Below are positions 34,171-43,700 of a stretch of DNA of 64,000 nt, piece after piece. This DNA is from Paenibacillus antibioticophila (GTDB lineage: Bacteria; Bacillota; Bacilli; Paenibacillales; Paenibacillaceae). The notes under the pieces are model-generated. The model saw nothing but the letters and a program-made list of their open reading frames with translations, was not told the DNA's origin and did no database searches. Each line of letters starts with the position of its first letter. The stretch's first letter is position 1. Location: assembly GCF_000455265.1 (NCBI RefSeq), contig NZ_HG005139.1, forward strand, positions 181,470 to 245,469. The letters run 5' to 3'. The translations under genes and the position numbers were made by a program.

Positions 34171-35016
34171 ATGCAGGAGGATATGCGTTACGGAAGCGAT
34201 TATCACGTGATACCGGCCGTATCGATCAAGAGCGGAACCGGAGTGGAGGTGCTTAAGGACGTCTATTGCTACACCGATCAGATTGTAAACCTTGTCCTGT
34301 TCGGCGAGCCGGGTCGAGGGTCGTTTGTGTTGGTGGATGCAGGAATGCCGGGCTCGGCGAAGGAGATCATTTCGGTCGCCGAAGCTCGCTTCGGGGCCGG
34401 TTGCCGACCGGAGGCGATCCTGCTTACGCATGGCCACTTTGATCATGTCGGATCGCTCATTGAACTCGTGGAGCACTGGGAGGTCCCGGTCTATGTCCAT
34501 CCGGCCGAGCTGCCTTATCTCGACGGAACTCAAAGCTATCCGGAACCGGATCCAACCGTCGAAGGGGGATGGATTGCGAAAATGTCGCCGATATTCCCGA
34601 ATGAACCGATCGATCTTGGCGATCGGCTTCGTCTGCTGCCTGCGGACGGCTTGGTTCCCTACATGGAAGGCTTTCGCTGGGTCCATACGCCGGGCCACTC
34701 GCCGGGGCACATCTCCCTGTTCAGAGCAGAGGATCGGGCTTTAATTGCAGGGGATGCTTTTGTTACGGTCAGGCAGGACGAGCTGTACAAGGTGCTGACC
34801 CAAAAACTGGAGATATGCGGCCCGCCGAGATACCTGACTACCGATTGGGCGGCTGCGAAGGAATCCGTAAATAAGCTGGCGGAATTGAACTCGGCTGTAG
34901 CTATTACCGGGCATGGTGTTCCTGTATCGGGAAGCGAACTGTCGGAAGGCTTGCAACGGCTGGCGGCAGAATTTGATCGGCTGGCCGTTCCCGATTACGG
35001 CAAATATGTGAATTAA
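34171..35016 (+). CDS. Metallo-beta-lactamase-fold hydrolase
   Basis: About 281 residues with the MBL metal motifs VLVDAGMPG, LLTHGHFDHVGS (near residue 87), WVHTPGHSPGHIS, LIAGDAF and ITGHGVPV. It should be a dinuclear zinc hydrolase, in the glyoxalase II/lactonase-like branch. ATG 34171 has GAGGAGG 8 bases upstream; an upstream ATG at 34126 overlaps the previous stop but lacks a ribosome site. No signal peptide. The substrate cannot be told from sequence. Confidence 0.87.
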   Translation: MQEDMRYGSDYHVIPAVSIKSGTGVEVLKDVYCYTDQIVNLVLFGEPGRGSFVLVDAGMPGSAKEIISVAEARFGAGCRPEAILLTHGHFDHVGSLIELVEHWEVPVYVHPAELPYLDGTQSYPEPDPTVEGGWIAKMSPIFPNEPIDLGDRLRLLPADGLVPYMEGFRWVHTPGHSPGHISLFRAEDRALIAGDAFVTVRQDELYKVLTQKLEICGPPRYLTTDWAAAKESVNKLAELNSAVAITGHGVPVSGSELSEGLQRLAAEFDRLAVPDYGKYVN

Positions 35017-35070
35017 CCTCATAATCAAAGCTAAAGAATGCCTGCTTCTGCAAGAGTGACCGGAAAGGTA

Positions 35071-35076
35071 TATAAT
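35071..35076 (+). promoter_or_regulatory. -10 box of the 35-kb aldo/keto reductase gene
   Basis: TATAAT at 35071-35076, 41 bases before the ATG, in a short intergenic region. No convincing -35 box is seen. Confidence 0.4.
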
Positions 35077-35117
35077 GGACTAGGAATGCAAATCAACTTG
35101 CTGAAGGAGGAAATTCA

Positions 35118-36059
35118 ATGGAGTATAGAAAATTAGGCCGGACAGGCCTGAAGGTCAGCGAAATCAGCCTGGGAAGTTGGCTTACATACGGCGGATATGT
35201 GGAGAAAGAAAATGCCGTCCGTTCCATCGAAACCGCCTATGATCTCGGAATTAACTTTTTTGATACCGCCAATGTTTATGAAAAAGGCGCAGCAGAGGAG
35301 CTTGTAGGAGAAGCCTTGAAGGCCTATCCTAGAGAATCGTATGTGCTCGCTACGAAAGCTTTCTGGCCGATGGGCGATGGACCGAATGACCGTGGCTTAT
35401 CCCGCAAGCATGTCATGGAGCAAGTCCACGCCAGCCTGAAGCGTCTGGGCCATGATTATGTTGATATCTTCTATTGTCACCGCCATGATCCCGAGACGCC
35501 TCTGGATGAAACGCTTCGCACGATTGATGATCTGGTCCGTCAGGGCAAGGTGCTCTATGTAGGGGTCAGCGAATGGCAAGCCTCCCAGATCGCCGAGGCG
35601 CTTACGGTCGCGGATCGTTATTTGCTCGACCGAATCGTTGTTAACCAACCGATCTACAACATGTTCCAGCGCTACATCGAACAGGAAGTGATGCCGCTCA
35701 GCGAGCGCCACGGAATTGGCCAGGTCGTATTCTCGCCGCTGGCGCAAGGCCTACTGACAGGCAAGTACACTTCCGCCACCGACCTTCCAGCGGACAGCCG
35801 GGCTGCGAAGCTGGATGGGATGCGTAAAGGAATTACGGAAGAGAAGATTGCCAAGGTCCGGGAGCTTGAGAAGGTTGCGGCTGAACTGGGCTTGTCCGTT
35901 GGCAACCTCGCACTCGCCTGGATTTTGCGCAAGCCGATCGTGGCAAGCGCTCTGGTTGGCGCAAGCCGGCCTGAACAGGTAATCGAGAACGTGAAGGCAT
36001 CGGGTGTGAAATTAAGCGAAGATGTGCTGGCGCGGATTGAAGAAATATTGCGACTGTGA
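35118..36059 (+). CDS. Aldo/keto reductase, Kv-beta/AKR6-like
   Basis: 313 residues, a NADPH-dependent barrel oxidoreductase. The catalytic Asp and Tyr lie in FFDTANVYEKG, Lys in LATKAFW and His in YCHRHDPE. FSPLAQGLLTGKY and the cofactor segment VGASRPEQVIEN complete the family pattern. It resembles Kv-channel beta-subunit-like bacterial reductases (AKR6/YajO branch), unlike the one at 5.9 kb. ATG 35118 has GGAGG upstream. It probably reduces aldehydes or quinones; the physiological substrate is unknown. Confidence 0.9.
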   Translation: MEYRKLGRTGLKVSEISLGSWLTYGGYVEKENAVRSIETAYDLGINFFDTANVYEKGAAEELVGEALKAYPRESYVLATKAFWPMGDGPNDRGLSRKHVMEQVHASLKRLGHDYVDIFYCHRHDPETPLDETLRTIDDLVRQGKVLYVGVSEWQASQIAEALTVADRYLLDRIVVNQPIYNMFQRYIEQEVMPLSERHGIGQVVFSPLAQGLLTGKYTSATDLPADSRAAKLDGMRKGITEEKIAKVRELEKVAAELGLSVGNLALAWILRKPIVASALVGASRPEQVIENVKASGVKLSEDVLARIEEILRL

Positions 36060-36147
36060 CTAAAGTTTCACTCCCGGATTTGCTTCGATTTTGTAATTGT
36101 TCATTCTACAATGGGAGTATACATTTTGATACAGGGTGGTGTCTTTC

Positions 36148-36354
36148 TTGAGTGTGAATAGGGAGGATTTGAAAGAACTAATTGACGGCATTCATGATCA
36201 AGATGCAGAAGAAGTGTATGATTTCATTAAATATCTGCAAATGAAACGTGAACAAAAGGAACTTAAGGAACTTAAGGAACTTGAACGTATAAGTGAAACG
36301 AGCATGGATTTCTGGAACAATCCGGTGGATGACGAGGTATGGAATGAGGTATAG
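36148..36354 (+). CDS. Small acidic helical protein, unknown
   Basis: 68 residues if TTG 36148 is used, with AGGGTGG upstream; a GTG at 36136 is also in frame. The sequence NREDLKELIDGIHDQDAEEVYDFIKYLQMKREQKELKEL is helical, with a repeated KELKEL segment, and the end is Trp/Asp-rich (DFWNNPVDDEVWNEV). It resembles antitoxin-like small proteins of the DUF2281 kind by pattern only. No toxin gene follows, only a hairpin and a repeat. Confidence 0.5.
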   Translation: MSVNREDLKELIDGIHDQDAEEVYDFIKYLQMKREQKELKELKELERISETSMDFWNNPVDDEVWNEV

Positions 36355-36412
36355 GGCCGGAGAAAATGAATGAGATACGTGCGATGATAAGCAAATTGCT
36401 ACCTAACCAAGC

Positions 36413-36459
36413 CTACTACAAGACCCCTGAGCCAATAAGGATCAGGGGTCTTGTAGTAG
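36413..36459. other. Perfect 18-bp hairpin
   Basis: CTACTACAAGACCCCTGA (36413-36430) is exactly complementary to TCAGGGGTCTTGTAGTAG (36442-36459) around an 11-base loop. Neither strand has a T-run, so it is not a standard terminator, though it could end the small gene's message or block read-through. It lies 11 bases before the MITE-like repeat. Confidence 0.6.
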
Positions 36460-36469
36460 TGAACAGTCC

Positions 36470-36674
36470 TATTATATAAGTTGAACTACAAAACTACATA
36501 GAATAGGACATAAGTGTTAAGTGTGCTGAAGAAGCTTTAGCGTTCGCCTTTGTGAGTGGATTTCTACCTTCAAATGGCTTAGTTCAGTCAGAGAAATCCG
36601 GGAACAACAGCGATCGTAAGAACACTTCACACGTTGCCCCCAGCAGCCATATTTTTAGTTCAACTTATATAATA
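36470..36674. mobile_element. MITE-like element (repeat copy E) with 19-bp terminal inverted repeats
   Basis: TATTATATAAGTTGAACTA (36470-36488) and its exact reverse complement (36656-36674) bound a 205-bp element. Inside is the shared core of the hairpin family: AAGTGT..AAGTGT, GCGTTCGCCTTTGTGAGTGG, TGGCTTAGTTCA, AGAAATCCG and AACACTTCACACGTTGCCCC. It encodes no protein. It ends 6 bases from the stop of the ABC exporter gene. No clear target-site duplication was found. Confidence 0.65.
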
Positions 36675-36680
36675 TCTTTA

Positions 36681-38459
36681 TTATACGACTTCCATCTTCT
36701 GTGCGCTGTACAGTCGGTGGTACAAACCTTGCTTCGCCATCAGCTCGTCATGCGAGCCTGATTCGGCGATGCCTTTGTCCGATACGTACATGATTCGGTC
36801 GCAGTTTCTGACGGTAGACAGACGGTGCGCAATGATGAACGAGGTGCGTCCTTTGAGCAGCTCGTTCAGACCTTGCTGCAACAGGCGTTCTGTCTTGGCA
36901 TCGATGGACGAGGTCGCTTCGTCCAGGATCAGAATCTTCGGATCGGCAAGCAATGTCCGGGCGAAGGAGATCAACTGGCGTTGGCCCTGCGATAGCTTGG
37001 AGCCGCGTTCGTTCACTTCGGTCAAGTAGCCGTCCTCGAATTCTCGAATAAATTCGTCCGCACACACGGTCTTCGCGGCAGCAATAATCTCTTCTTCCGT
37101 GGCATCCAGACGTCCGTAGCGGATATTGTCCAGGATCGTTCCCGAGAAAATAAAGCTATCTTGAAGCATAATACCCATCTGGCTGCGAAGCGACTTCAAG
37201 GTAACTTGGGAGATGTCCTGCCCATCGATCAGAATCTTGCCGCCGGTCAGATTATAGAAGCGGGAGATCAAATTGACGACAGTCGTCTTGCCTGCTCCGG
37301 TAGGGCCGACAAGGGCAATGCTCTCGCCGGGCTTGATATCGAAGTTCAGGTTTTCCAGTACGTTAATCCCAGGGTCATAACCAAAGGTCACATTGTCAAA
37401 GGTGACTCTGCCTTGTACGGGCGGCAGTTCTTTGGCGTCAGGCACATCGCTGACCGTTACCGGCTCATCCAGGGTTTCAAATATACGCTCCAGATAGGCA
37501 ACGGCATTAATGAAGCTATTGTACAGGTTAGACAGGTTAAGAATAGGCTGCCAGAACCGGAAGGCATAGCTGCTCATTGCGAGAATAACCCCAAAGGTAA
37601 CATCCTGCGGACTGAGGGCCAGAAGCCCAACCAGATAGAGCAAGGCGGACACGATGGTTGCCAGGTTATCCACCGAGAATGGAATCAAGGCGTTGTAGCG
37701 CAATGCTCTCATCCACTCTGTACGGAAATTGGTTGCCAGTCGGGTAAAGATACCTTCATTATGCTGCTCCCGGGAGAAAATTTGTGTCACCCGGATACCG
37801 CTGATGCTCTCCTGCAGATATGCGTTCAGGTTCGAGCTTTTGTTCGATACGGCCTGCCAAGCCCGGCGCTGCTTGTTCTTGATAAGCAGCATAATGCCGA
37901 GGAAGACGGGAAGTCCGGCAAGAATGACGAAGGAGAGCCTTACGTCGACGGCGAACATAAATGCCGCGATAAAGATTAGGTTAAGCATTTCAAGAATAAA
38001 GTTGATAATTCCGTTCGACAGCACATCGGACACCGAGTTAACGTAGTTGACTACCCGGATCAGGATTTTACCTTGCGGACGATCGTCATAATATTTGAAC
38101 GGCAGCTCTTGCAGGTGCTTGAACAGATCCGTCCGGATATCAAAGATAATGTCCTGTCCGACACGGGTCATAATCCGGGAGCGGATCGTCGCAAGATACA
38201 CGCTGACAACAATGGTCGCGAGCATCAATGCAGACCAGCCGAACAGCGATCCTACAGACTTTGCCGGAATGGTTACGTCGACTACGTGCTGCATGATAAG
38301 CGGCGCAGACAATGCGATCGCCGCGGACAGAGCACTCAAAATGAAGGCGATAATCATCGGTTTTTTCTGTTTTTTAATATAGATCATGGCCCGGCGAAAG
38401 TGCCGTATATCAAATGGTGACTCCAGATTTTCGTCGATGTCGAATTTATTTCGTGCCAC
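36681..38459 (-). CDS. ABC exporter half-transporter, canonical NBD
   Basis: 592 residues: six membrane helices (about 30-320) and a C-terminal nucleotide-binding domain with Walker A GPTGAGKTT, Q-loop MLQDSFIFSGTILDNIRYG, signature LSQGQ, Walker B ILILDEATSSID (catalytic Glu present) and H-loop AHRLS. It is the second gene of a two-gene operon and overlaps the upstream partner by 14 bases. Together they form a heterodimeric BmrC/BmrD-like (YheI/YheH) exporter, probably for drugs or lipids. Substrate unknown. Confidence 0.93.
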   Translation of the reverse strand: MARNKFDIDENLESPFDIRHFRRAMIYIKKQKKPMIIAFILSALSAAIALSAPLIMQHVVDVTIPAKSVGSLFGWSALMLATIVVSVYLATIRSRIMTRVGQDIIFDIRTDLFKHLQELPFKYYDDRPQGKILIRVVNYVNSVSDVLSNGIINFILEMLNLIFIAAFMFAVDVRLSFVILAGLPVFLGIMLLIKNKQRRAWQAVSNKSSNLNAYLQESISGIRVTQIFSREQHNEGIFTRLATNFRTEWMRALRYNALIPFSVDNLATIVSALLYLVGLLALSPQDVTFGVILAMSSYAFRFWQPILNLSNLYNSFINAVAYLERIFETLDEPVTVSDVPDAKELPPVQGRVTFDNVTFGYDPGINVLENLNFDIKPGESIALVGPTGAGKTTVVNLISRFYNLTGGKILIDGQDISQVTLKSLRSQMGIMLQDSFIFSGTILDNIRYGRLDATEEEIIAAAKTVCADEFIREFEDGYLTEVNERGSKLSQGQRQLISFARTLLADPKILILDEATSSIDAKTERLLQQGLNELLKGRTSFIIAHRLSTVRNCDRIMYVSDKGIAESGSHDELMAKQGLYHRLYSAQKMEVV

Positions 38460-40221
38460 TTCCGGTCACCTGCCTTCCGATTCCTTCGTTTTGAAGCATG
38501 AATACATCATAGTAGTATCCGCGCTTGGCCAGCAGCTCCTTATGTGAGCCTTCCTCGACTAGACGACCATTGTCCAAGATCAGGATGCGGTCAGCTTGCG
38601 CTGTTGTGGATACGCGCTGAGCAATAATAATTTTGGTGCAAGGATAATCCAGCTCACGCAGACTCTTCTGAATATGCTCCTCTGTCTCCAGATCGACTGC
38701 CGAGGTCGTATCGTCGAGGATCAGAATCGGACGATGAACGGCAAGCGCCCGGGCAAGAGCAATCCGCTGCTTCTGTCCGCCGGACAGGCCCACGCCGCGT
38801 TCCCCGACAATCGTATCGTAGCCATCAGGCATTTTGAGAATAAAGTCATGGGCGGCCGCAAGACGAGCATTATGAACCGTATCCTCTTCGGATAAATCCG
38901 GGTTCCCGAATGCGATATTCCCGTCAATGGTATCGGAGAAGAGCAGTACATCCTGGGTCGCAATCCCGATATTTCCACGCAATTCATCGAGCTCCAGCTT
39001 GCGGACATCCTTGCCGTCAACCTGCACCGTCCCCTCTGAAACATCGTAGAAGCGCGGGATCAGGTTGATCAGCGTGGTTTTGCCTGAACCGGTCGACCCC
39101 ATTATAGCGATAGTCTCGCCAGGATTAATCGTGAAGCTGACATCATGGAGCACCTCAATCCCGTCATACTTGAAGCTTACATGATCAAATTGAATGCGGC
39201 CCTCATAACGGCGCATCTCCGTCAGCTTATGCTCGTTGACGATATCGGGCTTGGCATAATAGACCTCGATAATTTTGCTCAAGCTGGCGAAAAACCGTTG
39301 GAAGTCATTGATTATAATCCCGATATTACGCATCGGGTTGGAAATGGCCCACACCAAAGAGGAGAAGGCTGCGAATTCCCCGAAGGTAATTCGGCCGTTC
39401 ATGACGAACAGACCGCCTACGAACAACAGTGTCACGCCAAAGGCTTGCGCAAAGGTTTCCAGATAAGGAAAGTAATCAAGCCAGACGAGAGCTGCCTTTT
39501 TATTCGCTTGAGAATAGTTGATGTTTTTCTCGGTGAATTTCTCCACTTCGTAATCCTCGCGGGCAAAGGCTTTAACCACCCGATTTCCCGCAATGTTCTC
39601 CTGAGTTGTCGTATTCAACTGCGAGAGTCTTTCCCGCAGGTCTACATACATTGGACGAACCTTCTTGGCGAATAGGAAGGCTACCGCAAAGATAGCAGGC
39701 GACAGAATCAGCAGCCATAAGGTCAGTTGCACATCAATCGAAAAAAAGTAAATGACGGCTACAAGGAAAATTGTGAGCGATTCAATGATCGTCTTGATAA
39801 TCCATGATAAGGAGTGCCGCACCATGTCGAGATCCCCGGTCATCTTTGTCATAAGATCTCCGGTTCGATTGTGATCGTAATAATGCATGTCCTGACCTTG
39901 AATCTTGTTGTACAGATAAATTCTCACATCGTAAAGCATGTTCTGTGAAGCGCGTTCATATTGCATCGTCGTAACATAAGCCAACCCCGTTCTTAACAGG
40001 GTAAAGCCGATCATAGCCAGACAGAGCGTAATGAGCAAGCCCCGCTTATCTGTCAGGTTCTGAATTGCATTGTCGCCCGAAATAAACGTGTCGACAATTT
40101 GCTGGCCTATGTAGGGGTTCGCAATCATTAGAGAGGAGCCCACTACCGAGAGGCAAAGCGCGAGAATATACCGTGCCCGGTTACCCTCAAGATTTTGCCA
40201 TAGCCATTTTAGTTCGAACAT
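38446..40221 (-). CDS. ABC exporter half-transporter, degenerate catalytic site
   Basis: 591 residues from ATG 40221 (GGGTGAT upstream); the frame is open to 40287 without a better start. The membrane domain (about 15-320) is followed by Walker A GSTGSGKTT, Q-loop IATQDVLLFSDTIDGNIAFG and signature LSGGQKQR. In Walker B, ILILDDTTSAVD, the catalytic Glu is Asp, and the H-loop reads AQRVS with Gln in place of His. This is the pattern of the non-hydrolysing site in heterodimeric exporters such as BmrCD and TM287/288. It is the first gene of the pair. Confidence 0.93.
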   Translation of the reverse strand: MFELKWLWQNLEGNRARYILALCLSVVGSSLMIANPYIGQQIVDTFISGDNAIQNLTDKRGLLITLCLAMIGFTLLRTGLAYVTTMQYERASQNMLYDVRIYLYNKIQGQDMHYYDHNRTGDLMTKMTGDLDMVRHSLSWIIKTIIESLTIFLVAVIYFFSIDVQLTLWLLILSPAIFAVAFLFAKKVRPMYVDLRERLSQLNTTTQENIAGNRVVKAFAREDYEVEKFTEKNINYSQANKKAALVWLDYFPYLETFAQAFGVTLLFVGGLFVMNGRITFGEFAAFSSLVWAISNPMRNIGIIINDFQRFFASLSKIIEVYYAKPDIVNEHKLTEMRRYEGRIQFDHVSFKYDGIEVLHDVSFTINPGETIAIMGSTGSGKTTLINLIPRFYDVSEGTVQVDGKDVRKLELDELRGNIGIATQDVLLFSDTIDGNIAFGNPDLSEEDTVHNARLAAAHDFILKMPDGYDTIVGERGVGLSGGQKQRIALARALAVHRPILILDDTTSAVDLETEEHIQKSLRELDYPCTKIIIAQRVSTTAQADRILILDNGRLVEEGSHKELLAKRGYYYDVFMLQNEGIGRQVTGSGTK

Positions 40222-40799
40222 TCCATCACCCGCTTTGGTTTGTTTTGATTCATGTTGAAGAGAAAAAATTCTGTACCCAATCAACAAACTAAAGCGATTA
40301 TACCACTACCAGAAATGGCGTCTACCCGTTTTTAAATATTTGTTTCAACAAATAACTGAATCGTTTCCGGTATGGAATAAACTGCTCTTTTCTTCCAGTT
40401 TAGTGCGACTAATTCCTATGGGTTTTGTCTCTTTAATTTTGAGCTAAATCGGGTGTAAGTTCTGTTTCTTCCTATATATTAAATCCAGAAGCAAGCTATA
40501 GGAGCTGAGGTACGAGAGCTCAAAAAAACAAGATTTTTGATGAGGCGCCTTAGGAGTTGGTTATAGAGTCTGTCGATTTCTTCAACTTTCATAGATGTTT
40601 TGTCAAAGGGATTGTCCTTGAAATAAAGAGAGGCTAAACTAATCAGCACAGGAGAGATTCAGGTTTGGAAGGAGGACATTTTCTGGCTGAAGAGTTCGGA
40701 TTGTTCCACAGATGGTAAGCGCTATCATGCCCTTTGTTATCTTATTTGCGAAACCGGTTTAGGAATCGAACAGGAATCTAAGAAGGGGGAGACAGTCTT
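40222..40799. other. Divergent intergenic region upstream of exporter and SLH-GH16 genes
   Basis: 578 bases with no convincing gene. It must hold both divergent promoters. Near the GH16 side, GGTAAGCGCTATCA (40714-40727) matches the CcpA cre consensus with one mismatch and overlaps a possible promoter (TTGTTC 40701-40706, TATCAT 40722-40727). Catabolite control would fit a glucanase. Confidence 0.45.
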
Positions 40800-43700
40800 A
40801 TGATGATGGTATCCGGTAAAAAAATGCTCAGGCCGTTTATGGCTATTCTGCTTGTCCTCATGCTGTTTGGAAGCTTGCTGGCTGATTTGGGCAGTATGGC
40901 TGCAGCTCAGACCAGCGGAGCTATAAATTCGCCGTTTAGCGATGTGCAAGGTCATTGGGCCGGGGAACAGATCAGAAAGTGGGCCGCATTTGGAATTGCT
41001 GAAGGCAGCGAGGGAAAGTTCAGGCCGGGAGATGAGGTGAGCCGCGCTGAACTCGTCAAACTGGTCAATGTTCTATTCGGGTATAAGACAGACGGAGGGA
41101 ATACCGGAGGAGGCTTCATCGATGTAGAGCAAGGAAAATGGTATACGGGTCATGTAGCTGCCGCTAAAGAAGCAGGATATATGGCGGGCTATCCGGATGG
41201 AAGCTTCAAGCCGGACGGGATGGTTACCCGTCAGGATGCAGCTAAAGTGATCGGAGCCTTGTTTTATTTGAGTAATTCGAATCCGGTTTCGTTAGAAGGC
41301 TTTCAGGATAAAGAACAGGTTGCTTCTTATGCGGCTGACGCGCTGTCCGCGCTAGTTGCTGCTGGAAGTATGAAGGGCTTCCCCGACGGAACACTTCGTC
41401 CTCAGGCGGTCATATCACGTGCCGAGCTCCTCGTGCTGCTGGATCGTGCGGCCGGAGAGATTATCCATCAGCCGGGGCAATACTCGGGAATCGCAGCAAC
41501 TGGAAACATGCTGATTGCGAGCCAGGAGGTTGCGTTGGAAGACTCTTCAATCGCAGGAAACTTGCTGGTGACACCGGGAGCTGACGGCAAGGGAATTTCG
41601 CTGGAGGGCGTGACGGTAAAAGGAACAATGTATGTGAACGGAGGAGATTCCGTTCGTGTTAGCAATTCCACAATTGCCGCCGTAGAGATTGCTCGCCAGT
41701 ACGGTAAGAGCGTTGAATTCATCGTGGATGGAAGCATGATCGGACATTTAACCTTATCCAGTGATGCGGTAATCATGTTGAATGAGACCTCTACAATTGA
41801 ACAGTTGACCATCCAGGATACGGCTAAAAATGTTACTTTAGGCGGCAAAGCTTTAACGCCGGGTACGATCTATCAGGTCATTGAAGGCCAGCTGACTGAA
41901 AAGGGGAAGGCGCCAGCAGGCACCGTACCGACCCCGCAAGCTCCTGCAGTGCCTGGGGGACAATCTGGAGGAGGCGGCAATAACGGTGGCGGTGGAACCG
42001 ATAATGGCAACAAGGAGCTCTGGAGGCTGGTGTGGAGCGATGAGTTCGACAATAGCGGAAGCAATCTGGACAGCAATGGCCTTGACCTCGATAAATGGGG
42101 TTATCAGGAAGGAACGGGCTCTCAGTACGGGCTGGATGGCTGGGGCAATGAAGAACAGCAGTATTACTCAAGGGATAATATCAAGGTTGAGGACGGCAAG
42201 CTGACGATTACCGCAAGGAAGGAGCAGGTGGAGAATAAGCCTTACACGTCCGGCCGGATCTGGACCTCGCCTACCTTCTCGAAAACCTATGGGAAATTTG
42301 AAGCTAAAATAAAAATGCCGGTGGGCGAGGGACTCTGGCCTGCTTTCTGGATGATGCCGCAGGATAGTGAATACGGTGTGTGGGCCTCCTCAGGCGAGAT
42401 CGATATTATGGAAGCCAGGGGGAGACTGCCTGAGGTTGTTGGCGGGACGGCTCACTTTGGCAAGGCATGGCCCAACAACAAGTACGTCGGAGGCGAATAT
42501 GACTTTCCGGCAGGCCAGTCCATCGATAGCGATTACCATATCTACGCTGTGGAATGGGAGCCGGGAGAGCTTCGCTGGTATGTAGACGGCAAGCTGTATT
42601 ACAAGCTGAATGAATGGAGCAGTCAGGGCGTAGGCCAGCCGGATAAATACGCATTCCCTGCGCCGTTCGATAAGCCATTTCATATGATCCTGAACCTGGC
42701 GGTCGGAGGAACCTATGACGGAAACCGGATCCCTCCGGATTCGAAGCTTCCCGCTCAAATGGAGGTCGACTATGTTCGGGCTTATGAATTGGCGGGCAGA
42801 CCATACAGAACGCCGGTAGAACCCGTGCTGAATAAGGATCCGATTCCGGCAGAAGCACGGAAGCCGGTAAATGGAAGCTATATTTCCGATCCCAACTTTG
42901 AACGTGGGCTTAACGATATCACAGTGCCAGGACAGGCGCTTGATCCGGACGACTGGAACTTCCTGCATACCCCTGAATTTGGCGGGGCGGGTTCGGTGGC
43001 TATTGAACCGATAAACCAGAGTCCTTTTGTCAAAATCATACCAACCAATGGCGGTAACCAAAATTATTCGCTCCAACTCATTCAGCATGTGCCTCTGGTC
43101 AAAGGACGCATCTATAAGCTCAGCTTTGATGCCAAGGCTTCGGCTAACCGCTCGATTGCGGTTAAGCTGGGCGGGGATGCAGATAACGGATGGGCAGCTT
43201 ATTCGGATAATTTCGACACCGTATTAAGTTCAGATGCGGATCCGCAGCATTATGAATATCGCTTCCAGATGTCTCATCCCACGGATGTGACAGCCAGGCT
43301 GGAGTTCAATGTGGGGCTGGACACCAATACGGTATGGATCGGCAATGTCAGGCTGGAAGAGGTTGAACAGCTTGTAGAACCCAACGGGATCAAGACGCCT
43401 CTTGAAAATGGAAACCACGTGTATAATGGTTCATTTGACTTGGGGACGATGGATCGGATGACGTTCTGGAACTTCCTTGCCGAAGGGGCGACTGCTCAGG
43501 CAAGCGTCGATCCTCAGGAGCGGGCCTTAAACGTGAGGATCGCTGACGGCGGCGGCAGTCCAGAATCTGTCCGTCTCATCCAGAAGGGGATCGAGCTGCT
43601 TCAGAGCGATGAATATGAGCTGTCCTTCGATGCCCGATCCGATGCGGTGCGCGGAATTAACGTCAAGCTGGCCAGCAAGGACGGCCTGACCACATACCAC

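Noticed and set aside
36366..36480. 37-codon frame after the small protein gene
   Set aside because: It runs through the 18-bp perfect hairpin, so the codons are dictated by the stem; the ribosome site is too close to the ATG.
37161..37979. 272-codon plus-strand frame opposite the ABC exporter gene
   Set aside because: The exporter on the minus strand is certain; the opposite frame has no recognisable motif.
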